Position numbers and translations under genes: made by a program
Notes under the pieces: model-generated
Seen by the model: the letters and a program-made list of their open reading frames with translations, nothing else
The model's database searches: none
Told to the model about the DNA's origin: nothing
In this document: positions 34,843 through 42,530 of the stretch, one piece after another
How the letters are laid out: each line of letters opens with the position of its first letter
Position numbering within the stretch: position 1 is the stretch's first letter
Source: Parvularcula sp964219355
GTDB taxonomy: Bacteria > Pseudomonadota > Alphaproteobacteria > Caulobacterales > Parvularculaceae
Direction of reading: 5' to 3'
DNA: 64,000 nt
NCBI GenBank assembly: GCA_964219355.1
Contig: CAXPOZ010000001.1
Coordinates: 1,364,001 to 1,428,000 of the forward strand

Positions 34843-36726
34843 GGCGGCCACATCTTTACGGCGATCTTCTTCGTCGCCGGATGTCCATTTGATCAGCATA
34901 TTGAGCAGCTCCTGCGGCTCAAAGGGCTTGGAGACAAAGTCGTCCATGCCGGCATCGAAGCATTCCTGACGATCCGCCGCCATCGCATTGGCGGTCAGGG
35001 CGATGATCGGCAAGGTCGCACCGGAATCACGGAGGCGGCGGGTGGCCTCGAGGCCATCCATTTCTGGCATGCGCATATCCATCAGTACAAGGTCATATGG
35101 CGCCAGTGCGAAGGTGTCGAGCGCCTCGCGGCCATTCGCGGCCACATCGACATGGTGGCCGGCGCGTTTGAGGATAGCCTGGGCGAGGACCGAGTTGATC
35201 TGATTGTCTTCGGCGAGAAGGACGCGGAGCCTGTTCGGGGTAGAGGGCATGGGATTGACCTCCGTCGTGTCCAACCGCTGTGGGCGGCTGGTAATGGACT
35301 GGCTGGCTGTCCGGGAAAGGCGTTCGGCAAGGCTCGACTGCCGGATCGGTTTGATCAGATAGCCATCGAAACCCGCCTGACGGAATGCATCGAGGCGGCC
35401 ACGGGCCAGCGGCGAAAGGAGCACGATTGAATGCGGAGACGCGCCTGCGAGTTTTGGGCCGTCGGTCGCGGCAATCGAAAGATCACAGAAAAGTGTGGCA
35501 GACGGATTTCTCGACAAATGATCAAGGGCTTCGGCGGCGGTTTCGGCAAACAGGACCTTGCCGACCCCGATTGCTTCGAGTTGCAGGCCGAGAATGTGCT
35601 TGAGGAAGGGTTGGTTCGTTGCGACGACCACAGTCACATCATCATGAGACGGAAGATCATCGATAATCTTGCTCTTCTCGGCGTTGAGGAAAATCTCAAA
35701 GCCGAAAATGCTGCCCTTACCAGTTTCGCTTTCGACAGAGATCGTGCCGCCCATGGCGTTGACGATCTGCTGGGCGATGGTGAGGCCGAGGCCTGTTCCC
35801 TCATGCTTGCGGGCGCTGCCGCTGTCGCCTTGCGAGAACTCTTCGAAGATCGAAGTGATATGCTCCTGCGAAATGCCGATCCCGGTGTCGCGAATATCGA
35901 ATTTGAGGCGCATTGAGCCCGGCTTCTCCGCCGGAGAGGCGCGCAGCTCGAGGGAAATCCCGCCGCTTTCGGTGAATTTGACGCCATTGCCGGCAAGGTT
36001 GAGGAGCACCTGACGCAGGCGGCCTTCATCCCCGTAAAGACGTTTGGGGACATCCGGTGCGACATAGGCCGCGATTTCGAGACCTTTTTCTGCCGCGCGC
36101 GGAGACAGAAGCTCCGTCACCCCCTGCAGAAGGTTGGCGGGATCGAACCAGTGTTCTTCAAGATCAAGTCGGCCCGCTTCGATCTTCGAATAGTCGAGAA
36201 TATCGTTGATCAGCCCGAGAAGGGCGGTGCCGGACTGGCGCACAGCCTCAGCATAAGTCCGCTGGTTACTATCAAGCTCCGTGTCCAGAAGAAGCCCGTT
36301 CATCCCCAGAATGCCATTGAGCGGCGTGCGCATCTCATGGCTCATGGTCGCAAGGAAGCGCATCTTCGATTGGCTGGCGTCCGCGGCGGAGCGGGCCAGT
36401 TCGCGCAAGGTCGCGTAAGACCGGCGGTCGCTCGTAACATCCTTGCCGATCAGCAGAATTTCGCCGTCGGAGAATTGCGACGGGCTCCATTCGACAAGCC
36501 GGCTCTGATTGCGGATCTGCATCGCCGTCGTGAAGTGGTTAGACTTCGCCGTCGGCCCCTGAACGAGACGGGTGTCGATTGGCAGGTCTGTCGGCGAGAA
36601 GGGATCCCCCTCGGATAGGGAGGTCGTGTCGCGCAAGGCAGCATTGAGGAACCGGATCCGGTTCTCGTCATCAATCAGAATGGCGAAAAGGGCGATCCGA
36701 TCTAGGACCGCATTGGGCGGTGACAT
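34837..36726 (-). CDS. Cytoplasmic hybrid histidine kinase with two receiver-like domains
   Basis: A 629-residue protein with no membrane helix. A PAS-like domain (1-95) is followed by the HisKA H-box MSHEMRTPLNGILGM (His near 130) and HATPase with NLAGNGVKFT, DTGIGIS and GTGLGLTIA. A first receiver-like domain (about 355-465) lacks the usual acidic pair at its start, so it may not be phosphorylated. A complete C-terminal receiver (about 500-615) has LLAEDNQIN and LVLMDMRMPEMDG (Asp near 549). It resembles free-standing stress or cell-cycle hybrid kinases; the signal is unknown. Confidence 0.92.
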   Translation of the reverse strand: MSPPNAVLDRIALFAILIDDENRIRFLNAALRDTTSLSEGDPFSPTDLPIDTRLVQGPTAKSNHFTTAMQIRNQSRLVEWSPSQFSDGEILLIGKDVTSDRRSYATLRELARSAADASQSKMRFLATMSHEMRTPLNGILGMNGLLLDTELDSNQRTYAEAVRQSGTALLGLINDILDYSKIEAGRLDLEEHWFDPANLLQGVTELLSPRAAEKGLEIAAYVAPDVPKRLYGDEGRLRQVLLNLAGNGVKFTESGGISLELRASPAEKPGSMRLKFDIRDTGIGISQEHITSIFEEFSQGDSGSARKHEGTGLGLTIAQQIVNAMGGTISVESETGKGSIFGFEIFLNAEKSKIIDDLPSHDDVTVVVATNQPFLKHILGLQLEAIGVGKVLFAETAAEALDHLSRNPSATLFCDLSIAATDGPKLAGASPHSIVLLSPLARGRLDAFRQAGFDGYLIKPIRQSSLAERLSRTASQSITSRPQRLDTTEVNPMPSTPNRLRVLLAEDNQINSVLAQAILKRAGHHVDVAANGREALDTFALAPYDLVLMDMRMPEMDGLEATRRLRDSGATLPIIALTANAMAADRQECFDAGMDDFVSKPFEPQELLNMLIKWTSGDEEDRRKDVAAS

Positions 36727-36807
36727 AGCTGCTCCGGGCTTTTGTCGAACCGGCGAGACCTTCTGCTAAAAATTTGAACAAAAGGTGCATGAAGTACGGA
36801 TAGTGCC

Positions 36808-38361
36808 TCAGCCTGCATGGCGGGGCAGGGCGGTCTCTCCGGTCGGGGCTGAAAGGCCGTCGCGTTGCCGGAAGCTGATGGCCTCGGCGATATGCCGCCG
36901 GACGACGCCATCATTGCCGTCAAGATCGGCAAGCGTCCGGGCAACCCGCAGGATGCGGGCATAGGCGCGGGCTGACAGGTTGAGCTGTTCGCAGGCGCGG
37001 GTGAGCAGCGCCTGACCATCGGCATCCGGGCTTGCATGCGTATCAAGCGCGGTTTCGCTGAGTCTTGCATTGAGCGCCGGAACGCCGGCTTCGGCGGAAC
37101 GGGCGAGCTGGATCTCCCTTGCCTTGATGACGCGGGCTGCAACTTCGGCGCTCGTCTCGCCGGTCGCAGGCGCGGTAAGATCAAGCGCGGCTACTGGCTG
37201 GGTTTCAATCGTCAGATCGATACGGTCGAGGAAGGGCCCGGAGATCCGCGCCTGATAAGTCGCTTCGCAATTGGGGCCCCGGCCGCAAGCTCGGCCCGAA
37301 GCTTTACCATAGCCGCAGCGGCAGGGGTTCATCGCGGCGACCAGCTGGAATTCCGCCGGATAGCGGACATGGGCATTGGCCCGGGCGATCCGAACATCCC
37401 CTGTCTCGAGAGGCTGGCGCAGACTGTCGAGAACAGAGGCGGAGAATTCAGGCAGCTCATCAAGAAAGAGAACCCCGCGATGGGCGAGAGAGGCTTCGCC
37501 GGGTAAAGCGCGAACGCCCCCGCCCACCATAGCCGCCATAGAGGCCGAATGATGCGGTGCGCGGAACGGACGGTCAGGCGACAGGGCGCCATCCTTGATG
37601 TGCCCGGCAACCGACTGGATCATCGAGACATCCAGCATTTCGCGGGGCGATAGAGGCGGCAGGATACCGGGCAGGCGCGCGGCCAGCATCGATTTGCCAG
37701 AGCCCGGCGGGCCGACGAGTAATAAATTATGCCCCCCGGCCGCCGCGATTTCGAGCGCGCGCTTGGCTGTCTCCTGTCCCTTGACCTCGCGCAGGTCAGG
37801 CGTGGCGCGTGAGGGGATCAGCTCGCCGGGTTTGGGGGGCGCCAGAACGCTGGTGCCTTTGAAATGGTTTGCCAGCTGAATAAGGCTCTCGGGCGCGATG
37901 ATCCCGGCATCTTCTCCGGCCCAGGCGGCCTCCGCCCCGCTGGCAGCCGGGCAGATCAGCCCCAGCCCTTCGGACTGGGCGGCAATGGCCGCGGGCAGGG
38001 CGCCTGTCACCCCGGCGAGGGTACCATCGAGATTGAGCTCTCCGATGACGGCATAGCCATCGACCGCATCTTTGGGGATTGCCCCGATCTCCGCCATCAG
38101 TGCGAGCGCGATGGGCAGGTCGAAATGGCTGCCTTCTTTTCGTAAGTCAGCAGGGGAGAGATTGACGGTGATCCGCTTGGGCGGGACGCCCAGCCCGATG
38201 GCGGCGAAGGCCGACCAGATCCGCTCGCGCGCTTCAGAGACGGATTTATCCGCTAGGCCGACAATGAAGAATTTCGGATTGCCGCCCGTGACCTGAGCTT
38301 GAACGGAAACCGGCCGGGCCTCGACACCTTCATAGGCAAAGGTCGTGACTGTCGCGACCAT
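36808..38361 (-). CDS. YifB/ComM family Mg-chelatase-like AAA+ ATPase
   Basis: A 517-residue protein. The N-terminal Lon-S5-like domain (1-190, with VTTFAYEGVEARPV) precedes an AAA+ module with Walker A GPPGSGKSM near 220, Walker B VLFLDELPEFS near 299 and a C-terminal Mg-chelatase domain. ComM, the characterised member, is a hexameric helicase that helps branch migration during natural transformation. Whether this organism is competent cannot be told from the window. It follows the hybrid kinase region after about 80 bp. Confidence 0.93.
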   Translation of the reverse strand: MVATVTTFAYEGVEARPVSVQAQVTGGNPKFFIVGLADKSVSEARERIWSAFAAIGLGVPPKRITVNLSPADLRKEGSHFDLPIALALMAEIGAIPKDAVDGYAVIGELNLDGTLAGVTGALPAAIAAQSEGLGLICPAASGAEAAWAGEDAGIIAPESLIQLANHFKGTSVLAPPKPGELIPSRATPDLREVKGQETAKRALEIAAAGGHNLLLVGPPGSGKSMLAARLPGILPPLSPREMLDVSMIQSVAGHIKDGALSPDRPFRAPHHSASMAAMVGGGVRALPGEASLAHRGVLFLDELPEFSASVLDSLRQPLETGDVRIARANAHVRYPAEFQLVAAMNPCRCGYGKASGRACGRGPNCEATYQARISGPFLDRIDLTIETQPVAALDLTAPATGETSAEVAARVIKAREIQLARSAEAGVPALNARLSETALDTHASPDADGQALLTRACEQLNLSARAYARILRVARTLADLDGNDGVVRRHIAEAISFRQRDGLSAPTGETALPRHAG

Positions 38362-38434
38362 GGCCGGTCTCCCCTCATGCTCTCTCCACGAGGGGAAGTC
38401 TTAGCGAAATACTAGAACATTACAAGAACAAATA

Positions 38435-38977
38435 TCAGGTCTTCGCGCGGCGTGGATCGGCGACGAAAACGACATGCGGAACAATGTCTTTGACCCCGTC
38501 AATGACGCGGGCCTGTCCGAGAACGCGGTCGAGCTCCGCCGGCCCCTGCGCCACGCCGAGCAGGTAGATCACGCCATTGGAAACCGAGAACTGGTAATTG
38601 TCGCGATAAATGCCGTTATCGGCTTTCAGCGCCCAGCCGAATTTCTGGTCGATCAGGGCGTCTTTCGTCCCCTGACCGAACGCCGTCCGGGGGCCAACGA
38701 CCACTTCGTTGATGACTTCATCGACCCCTGCCATCGAGCGGGCCTTCATCGAGAGATCGCGGCGGGCATCTACCGACCGAGCAGTGCCTGAGAGAAGGAC
38801 CCGGCGCTCGAAGATGGTGATGTCAATGTCGGAGGTGTCGTAATTGGTATCCCGGAAGAGGGCATCTTTCAGCGCCAGATCGAGGCTCGTATCCGCCACA
38901 CCGGATTCAAGGCTGCGATTGGTGACGCAGGCCGAAAGCAGAAGGGCGAGGCTTAGGAGCAGGAGACGGGCTGGCAT
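38435..38977 (-). CDS. BON-domain lipoprotein, DolP-like
   Basis: A 180-residue lipoprotein (lipobox LLSAC near residue 16) followed by two BON domains (about 35-100 and 108-175), the architecture and length of E. coli DolP/YraP, an outer-membrane integrity factor. I chose the ATG at 38977, with AGGA 9 bases upstream; an ATG five codons earlier has no ribosome site. It lies 72 bp after yraN on the same strand, in a cluster with rsmI and an LpoA-like gene as in E. coli, which strengthens the DolP comparison. The E. coli neighbour diaA is missing here. Confidence 0.87.
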   Translation of the reverse strand: MPARLLLLSLALLLSACVTNRSLESGVADTSLDLALKDALFRDTNYDTSDIDITIFERRVLLSGTARSVDARRDLSMKARSMAGVDEVINEVVVGPRTAFGQGTKDALIDQKFGWALKADNGIYRDNYQFSVSNGVIYLLGVAQGPAELDRVLGQARVIDGVKDIVPHVVFVADPRRAKT

Positions 38978-39049
38978 ATCGATGGTCCTCATTAACCAAG
39001 AATGTGTGTCGCGCCCAAAATAGGCATGAGCATGGCACCGGAAAAGGGC

Positions 39050-39451
39050 TCAGAAGAGCGCAGCAGGATCGCGTGAGTCGGGGGCGGGACGGAAGGCATC
39101 TTTGTGATGTCTCGGCCACAGGCCCGCAACAGTGATCAGGTCATAGCGGACCATCTCAGGTGACAGCTCTGGATGGCGCGACAGGAATATGACCGCCGCC
39201 GCTGCAATCCTTTTCTCTCCAGTGGGGGTGATGGCGATGGCTGCCTGTTCATGGCTGGGCCGGGCCTTCACCTCGACGAAGGCGAGCGTGGCCCCGCGCC
39301 TGGCGACTAGATCGATCTCTCCCTTGCCGGAGCGAAAACGACGCGCAAGGATCGAATATCCCTTCGCACGTAAGAGGAGTTCGGCGAGCCACTCAGCTCG
39401 CCGTCCGGCCCGTTCATGGGCGGCGCGGCTTACCGTGTCCGGCCGAGCCAT
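39050..39451 (-). CDS. YraN family (UPF0102) nuclease-fold protein
   Basis: A 133-residue protein with the endonuclease-like core of the YraN family: GRRAEWLAELLLRAKGY, then GEIDLVARR and FVEVKAR (E-x-K). The fold resembles Holliday-junction resolvases, but the family's role is unproven. Its ATG lies inside the end of rsmI (22 bp overlap), so the two are translated together. Confidence 0.93.
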   Translation of the reverse strand: MARPDTVSRAAHERAGRRAEWLAELLLRAKGYSILARRFRSGKGEIDLVARRGATLAFVEVKARPSHEQAAIAITPTGEKRIAAAAVIFLSRHPELSPEMVRYDLITVAGLWPRHHKDAFRPAPDSRDPAALF

Positions 39452-40266
39452 GCCTGATAAAGATCCCGTTTGCTGCGCCCGGTTTTCTTCGCCACCTCTT
39501 CGGAGGCGTCTTTGAGGGAGAGGGTCTTGAGTGCTTCTTCCATCAACCGGTCGATGTCTTCCTCTGTGGGCTGAGGGGCAGCAGCAGGCGGCAGCACGAC
39601 AACGATCTCGCCTTTCGGGGGCTGGCTTTCGTAGATGTCAGCAAGGCTTGTCGCTGTGCCGGGCACGACTTCCTCATGCAGCTTGGTCAGCTCTCTTGCG
39701 ATCAGGACAGGCCGGTCGCCCATCACTTCCGTCACGTCACGGAGCATTTTTGAAAGCCGAGGTCCGGTCTCATAAAAGACGAGCGTTTCCTCGCGCATCA
39801 TGACCTCCCGCAGGAGGCTTTGGCGCGCGCCCTGTTTGGCAGGGGCAAAGCCGAGAAAGGAGAAGCGGTCCGTCGGCACCCCGGCAATCGAAAGCGCGGC
39901 AATCGCGGCGCATGGTCCGGGGACGGTGTAAACCTGAATACCCTGCGCGCGCGCTTCGGCGACAAGCTTGTAGCCGGGGTCGGAAATCAGCGGTGTGCCC
40001 GCGTCGGAAATCAACGCGATCCGCGCGCCATCCTTCAGCGCGGCCAGAATGCCGGGCCGGACCTGCGGGCCGTTATGATCGTGATAGGGGCGCAGCTTTG
40101 CGGTGATACCGAGCGCCTGCATCAAGCGGCCGGAAATCCGCGTGTCCTCACACAGCACTTCATCGGCGGCGGCCAGCGTATCGGCCAGCCGCTTCGTGAC
40201 ATCGCCAAGATTGCCGATCGGGGTTGCGGCCACATAAAGGCCGGGCGCGAGGGAGAAATCTGTCAT
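39430..40266 (-). CDS. rsmI: 16S rRNA (cytidine-1402-2'-O)-methyltransferase
   Basis: A 278-residue SAM-dependent tetrapyrrole-methylase-fold enzyme that modifies C1402 in the ribosomal decoding centre. Seen are LYVAATPIGNLGDVT, CEDTRISG, ALISDAGTPLISDPGY, VPGPCAAIAALSIAG and FLGFAPAKQ. I chose the ATG at 40266, preceded by GAAAGG; an in-frame start 18 codons earlier adds a non-family extension. It is divergent from the LpoA-like lipoprotein gene, with 151 bp between. Confidence 0.96.
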   Translation of the reverse strand: MTDFSLAPGLYVAATPIGNLGDVTKRLADTLAAADEVLCEDTRISGRLMQALGITAKLRPYHDHNGPQVRPGILAALKDGARIALISDAGTPLISDPGYKLVAEARAQGIQVYTVPGPCAAIAALSIAGVPTDRFSFLGFAPAKQGARQSLLREVMMREETLVFYETGPRLSKMLRDVTEVMGDRPVLIARELTKLHEEVVPGTATSLADIYESQPPKGEIVVVLPPAAAPQPTEEDIDRLMEEALKTLSLKDASEEVAKKTGRSKRDLYQAWLGRTR

Positions 40267-40417
40267 ATCGGCCTTTCTGTGATCGCCATCCGGCGGGCCG
40301 GTCAACGTCTCTGGCCACAATCATTTCACATATCTGCCCTCTTCAGGCGATTGAGACCTGTTAACGCCTCCCCTAAGGTGTACGGGGATATCCGACACTT
40401 TGATGGAAGACGCGCTC

Positions 40418-41806
40418 ATGGTTCTTACTTTCCGCCGCCATTTCCGAATGCTCACTGCCGTCCTGATCGGCTCTATGGCGCTTGCCGCCTGCGAAACGAC
40501 CGGGCCGTCGAGCTACCCAGACCGGACGGCGGAACAGCAGCGCCCTGACCTGCCCGAGATCCGCGAAGAGGAATTCGTGACGGTCCCGCAGGCGGATCGG
40601 AATGATGAGCTGGTGCGGGTCGCAATCCTGCTGCCCTTCACCAATCCGTCGGAGAATATCGAAGCGGCAGCTGCATCCATGCTGAAAGCGGCGCAGATGG
40701 TTGCCTTTGAAAGCGACAACAAGCGCTATCTGTTGATCCCGAAAGACACGCAAGGCACCGAAGAGGGTGCCCGCTACATGGCGGAAGAAGCCATTCGCGA
40801 AGGTGCGGAGATCATTCTCGGCCCGCTCTTCTCCGAATCGGTGGCGGCCGTCTCGGATGTGGCCCGCCCCTATAATATCCCGGTCATCGCCTTCTCTTCC
40901 GACTCTGAAGTCGCCGGGAATGGGGTTTATCTCCTCAGTTTCCCGCCCGAGGCGGAAATCTCCCGCGTCACCCAATATGCGCTGCAGCAGGGCTATGCCC
41001 GCTTCGGCCTGATGGCGCCTTATTCGGAATTCGGTGATCGTGTCGCCCGGTCCTTCTCGACCGAGGTTTACAATCGTGGCGGCAATATCGTGCATACGGA
41101 GCGTTACGAGCGCTCCGCCGACAAGATGATCGAGCCGGCCCGGCGCATGGCGCAATTTGCCGATGACGAATTCGTGCCGTCTTATGTTACCCCGCGCGTC
41201 ATGAACGCCAATTCGAATCTGGCAGCAGGCGCGAGCAGTATCATCAACGGGGATGACCCTTTCCGCGCGCCGGAGGACGAGCGCGGCACGGGCGTGATCG
41301 TCAATGGTGATCTCTCGCAAGGCGGCTATCAGGCTGTGCTCCTGCCTGAGCAGGGCCGTCTTCTGCGCGCGCTGGCGCCGCTCTTCCCCTATTACAATGT
41401 GAATGTGCGGCAGGTGAAACTGCTCGGCCTGTCGGCCTGGAACAACCCGCTCCTGACTCGTGAGCCGGCACTCAATGGCGGATGGTTCGCCGCGCCCGAC
41501 CCCTCGCTCGCTGAAGGCTTCAAGCGCCGTTATGAGCGCGCCTATGGTGAACGTCCGGCCCGTCTTGCTTCGCTGGCTTATGATGCCGCGCTCCTGACGG
41601 CCCGCCTCTCGCAGCTTCCGCCGGAGGCGCGGTTCTCGGTCGACACGATTGCTAACCCGAATGGCTATCTCGGCGCGGACGGCCTCTTCCGCCTGCGCTC
41701 GGACGGTATGGTAGAGCGGGGCCTCGCCATTCTTGAAATCCGTCCGTCGGGTATCGAAGTGATTGATCCGGCTCCGCGCAGTTTTGTTGAGCAGGTCGGA
41801 TTTTAA
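40418..41806 (+). CDS. Penicillin-binding protein activator, LpoA/LppC-like lipoprotein
   Basis: A 462-residue lipoprotein (lipobox LAAC near residue 20) with a periplasmic-binding fold similar to the C-terminal domain of LpoA, which activates the peptidoglycan synthase PBP1A in E. coli. RVAILLPFTNPSE and ILGPLFSESVAAVSDVA are typical of the family. The N-terminal TPR domain of E. coli LpoA is absent, as usual in alphaproteobacteria. I chose the ATG at 40418, with GGAAG 8 bases before; an ATG at 40403 is possible. Genomic pairing with rsmI and yraN matches E. coli. Confidence 0.9.
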   Translation: MVLTFRRHFRMLTAVLIGSMALAACETTGPSSYPDRTAEQQRPDLPEIREEEFVTVPQADRNDELVRVAILLPFTNPSENIEAAAASMLKAAQMVAFESDNKRYLLIPKDTQGTEEGARYMAEEAIREGAEIILGPLFSESVAAVSDVARPYNIPVIAFSSDSEVAGNGVYLLSFPPEAEISRVTQYALQQGYARFGLMAPYSEFGDRVARSFSTEVYNRGGNIVHTERYERSADKMIEPARRMAQFADDEFVPSYVTPRVMNANSNLAAGASSIINGDDPFRAPEDERGTGVIVNGDLSQGGYQAVLLPEQGRLLRALAPLFPYYNVNVRQVKLLGLSAWNNPLLTREPALNGGWFAAPDPSLAEGFKRRYERAYGERPARLASLAYDAALLTARLSQLPPEARFSVDTIANPNGYLGADGLFRLRSDGMVERGLAILEIRPSGIEVIDPAPRSFVEQVGF

Positions 41807-41888
41807 GTAACGCTTATCGCCCCCGTTTTCTGCGGGAACAAATCAGTTGAGACCGGCGTTTACAGGTCTTGAACTTGGATGGTGACTT

Positions 41889-42470
41889 ATGACCCGGATT
41901 TTGGCTGCCCTTTGTCTCGTCTTTCTGGCCTCGGCCTGCATGTCCCCGCGTTCAGGCCAAAACGCGCCGCCCCCGCCGCCGCCCAATAGCGACTTCTCCG
42001 AATCCGGTGCCGTCAACGCGATTGAGGACTGGCTCGGCGTGTCAGCAGAAACCGCCGGGACGCTCGTTGAGCGGACCTTTGCCGATCTTGGGGAGCCGAT
42101 TGGCTATATTTATGGCGAAGAAGCCTCCGGCGCGATTGGCGCAGGGCTTCGTTATGGCTCGGGCTATCTTGTGATGCGCAATGGCTACCAGATGCCGGTT
42201 TACTGGCAGGGCCCGTCGATCGGCTGGGACCTTGGGGCCAACGCGTCGAAAACCTTCACGCTTGTCTATGGTCTTCAGAACCCGGATCGCCTGATCCAGC
42301 GCTTCCCCGGTGTTGAAGGCACGGCCTACCTCGTAGGCGGTGTGGGTGCCAATTATCAGCGTGCAGAGAATATCACCCTTGTGCCGATGCGCGCAGGCGT
42401 TGGGGCCAGGCTGGGCGCGAATATCGGTTATCTTGCTTATTCGCGAGAGCCGCGGGTTGTACCGTTCTGA
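41889..42470 (+). CDS. DUF1134 family envelope protein, EipA-like
   Basis: A 193-residue protein with a lipobox (LASAC, Cys near 17), a short proline run, then a DUF1134 domain: IGYIYGEEASGAIGAGLRYG, YWQGPSIGWDLGANASKTF and RFPGVEGTAYLVGG. EipA of Brucella and Caulobacter is a periplasmic protein needed for envelope integrity. Here a lipid anchor is predicted, which differs from the soluble form. It follows the LpoA-like gene by 82 bp and is closed by a strong terminator, so the two may be co-transcribed as an envelope unit. Confidence 0.88.
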   Translation: MTRILAALCLVFLASACMSPRSGQNAPPPPPPNSDFSESGAVNAIEDWLGVSAETAGTLVERTFADLGEPIGYIYGEEASGAIGAGLRYGSGYLVMRNGYQMPVYWQGPSIGWDLGANASKTFTLVYGLQNPDRLIQRFPGVEGTAYLVGGVGANYQRAENITLVPMRAGVGARLGANIGYLAYSREPRVVPF

Positions 42471-42492
42471 TCTTTTGAAAGATGAAGATATG

Positions 42493-42523
42493 AAAAGCCC
42501 CGGTAATCGCCGGGGCTTTTTTT
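42493..42523. terminator. Terminator between the EipA-like and TonB receptor genes
   Basis: AAAAGCCCCGG (42493-42503) pairs with CCGGGGCTTTT (42510-42520) around TAATCG, followed by TTT. Stem ends are A/T-rich on both sides, so it may serve both convergent genes. Confidence 0.92.
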
Positions 42524-42530
42524 GTAAGGC

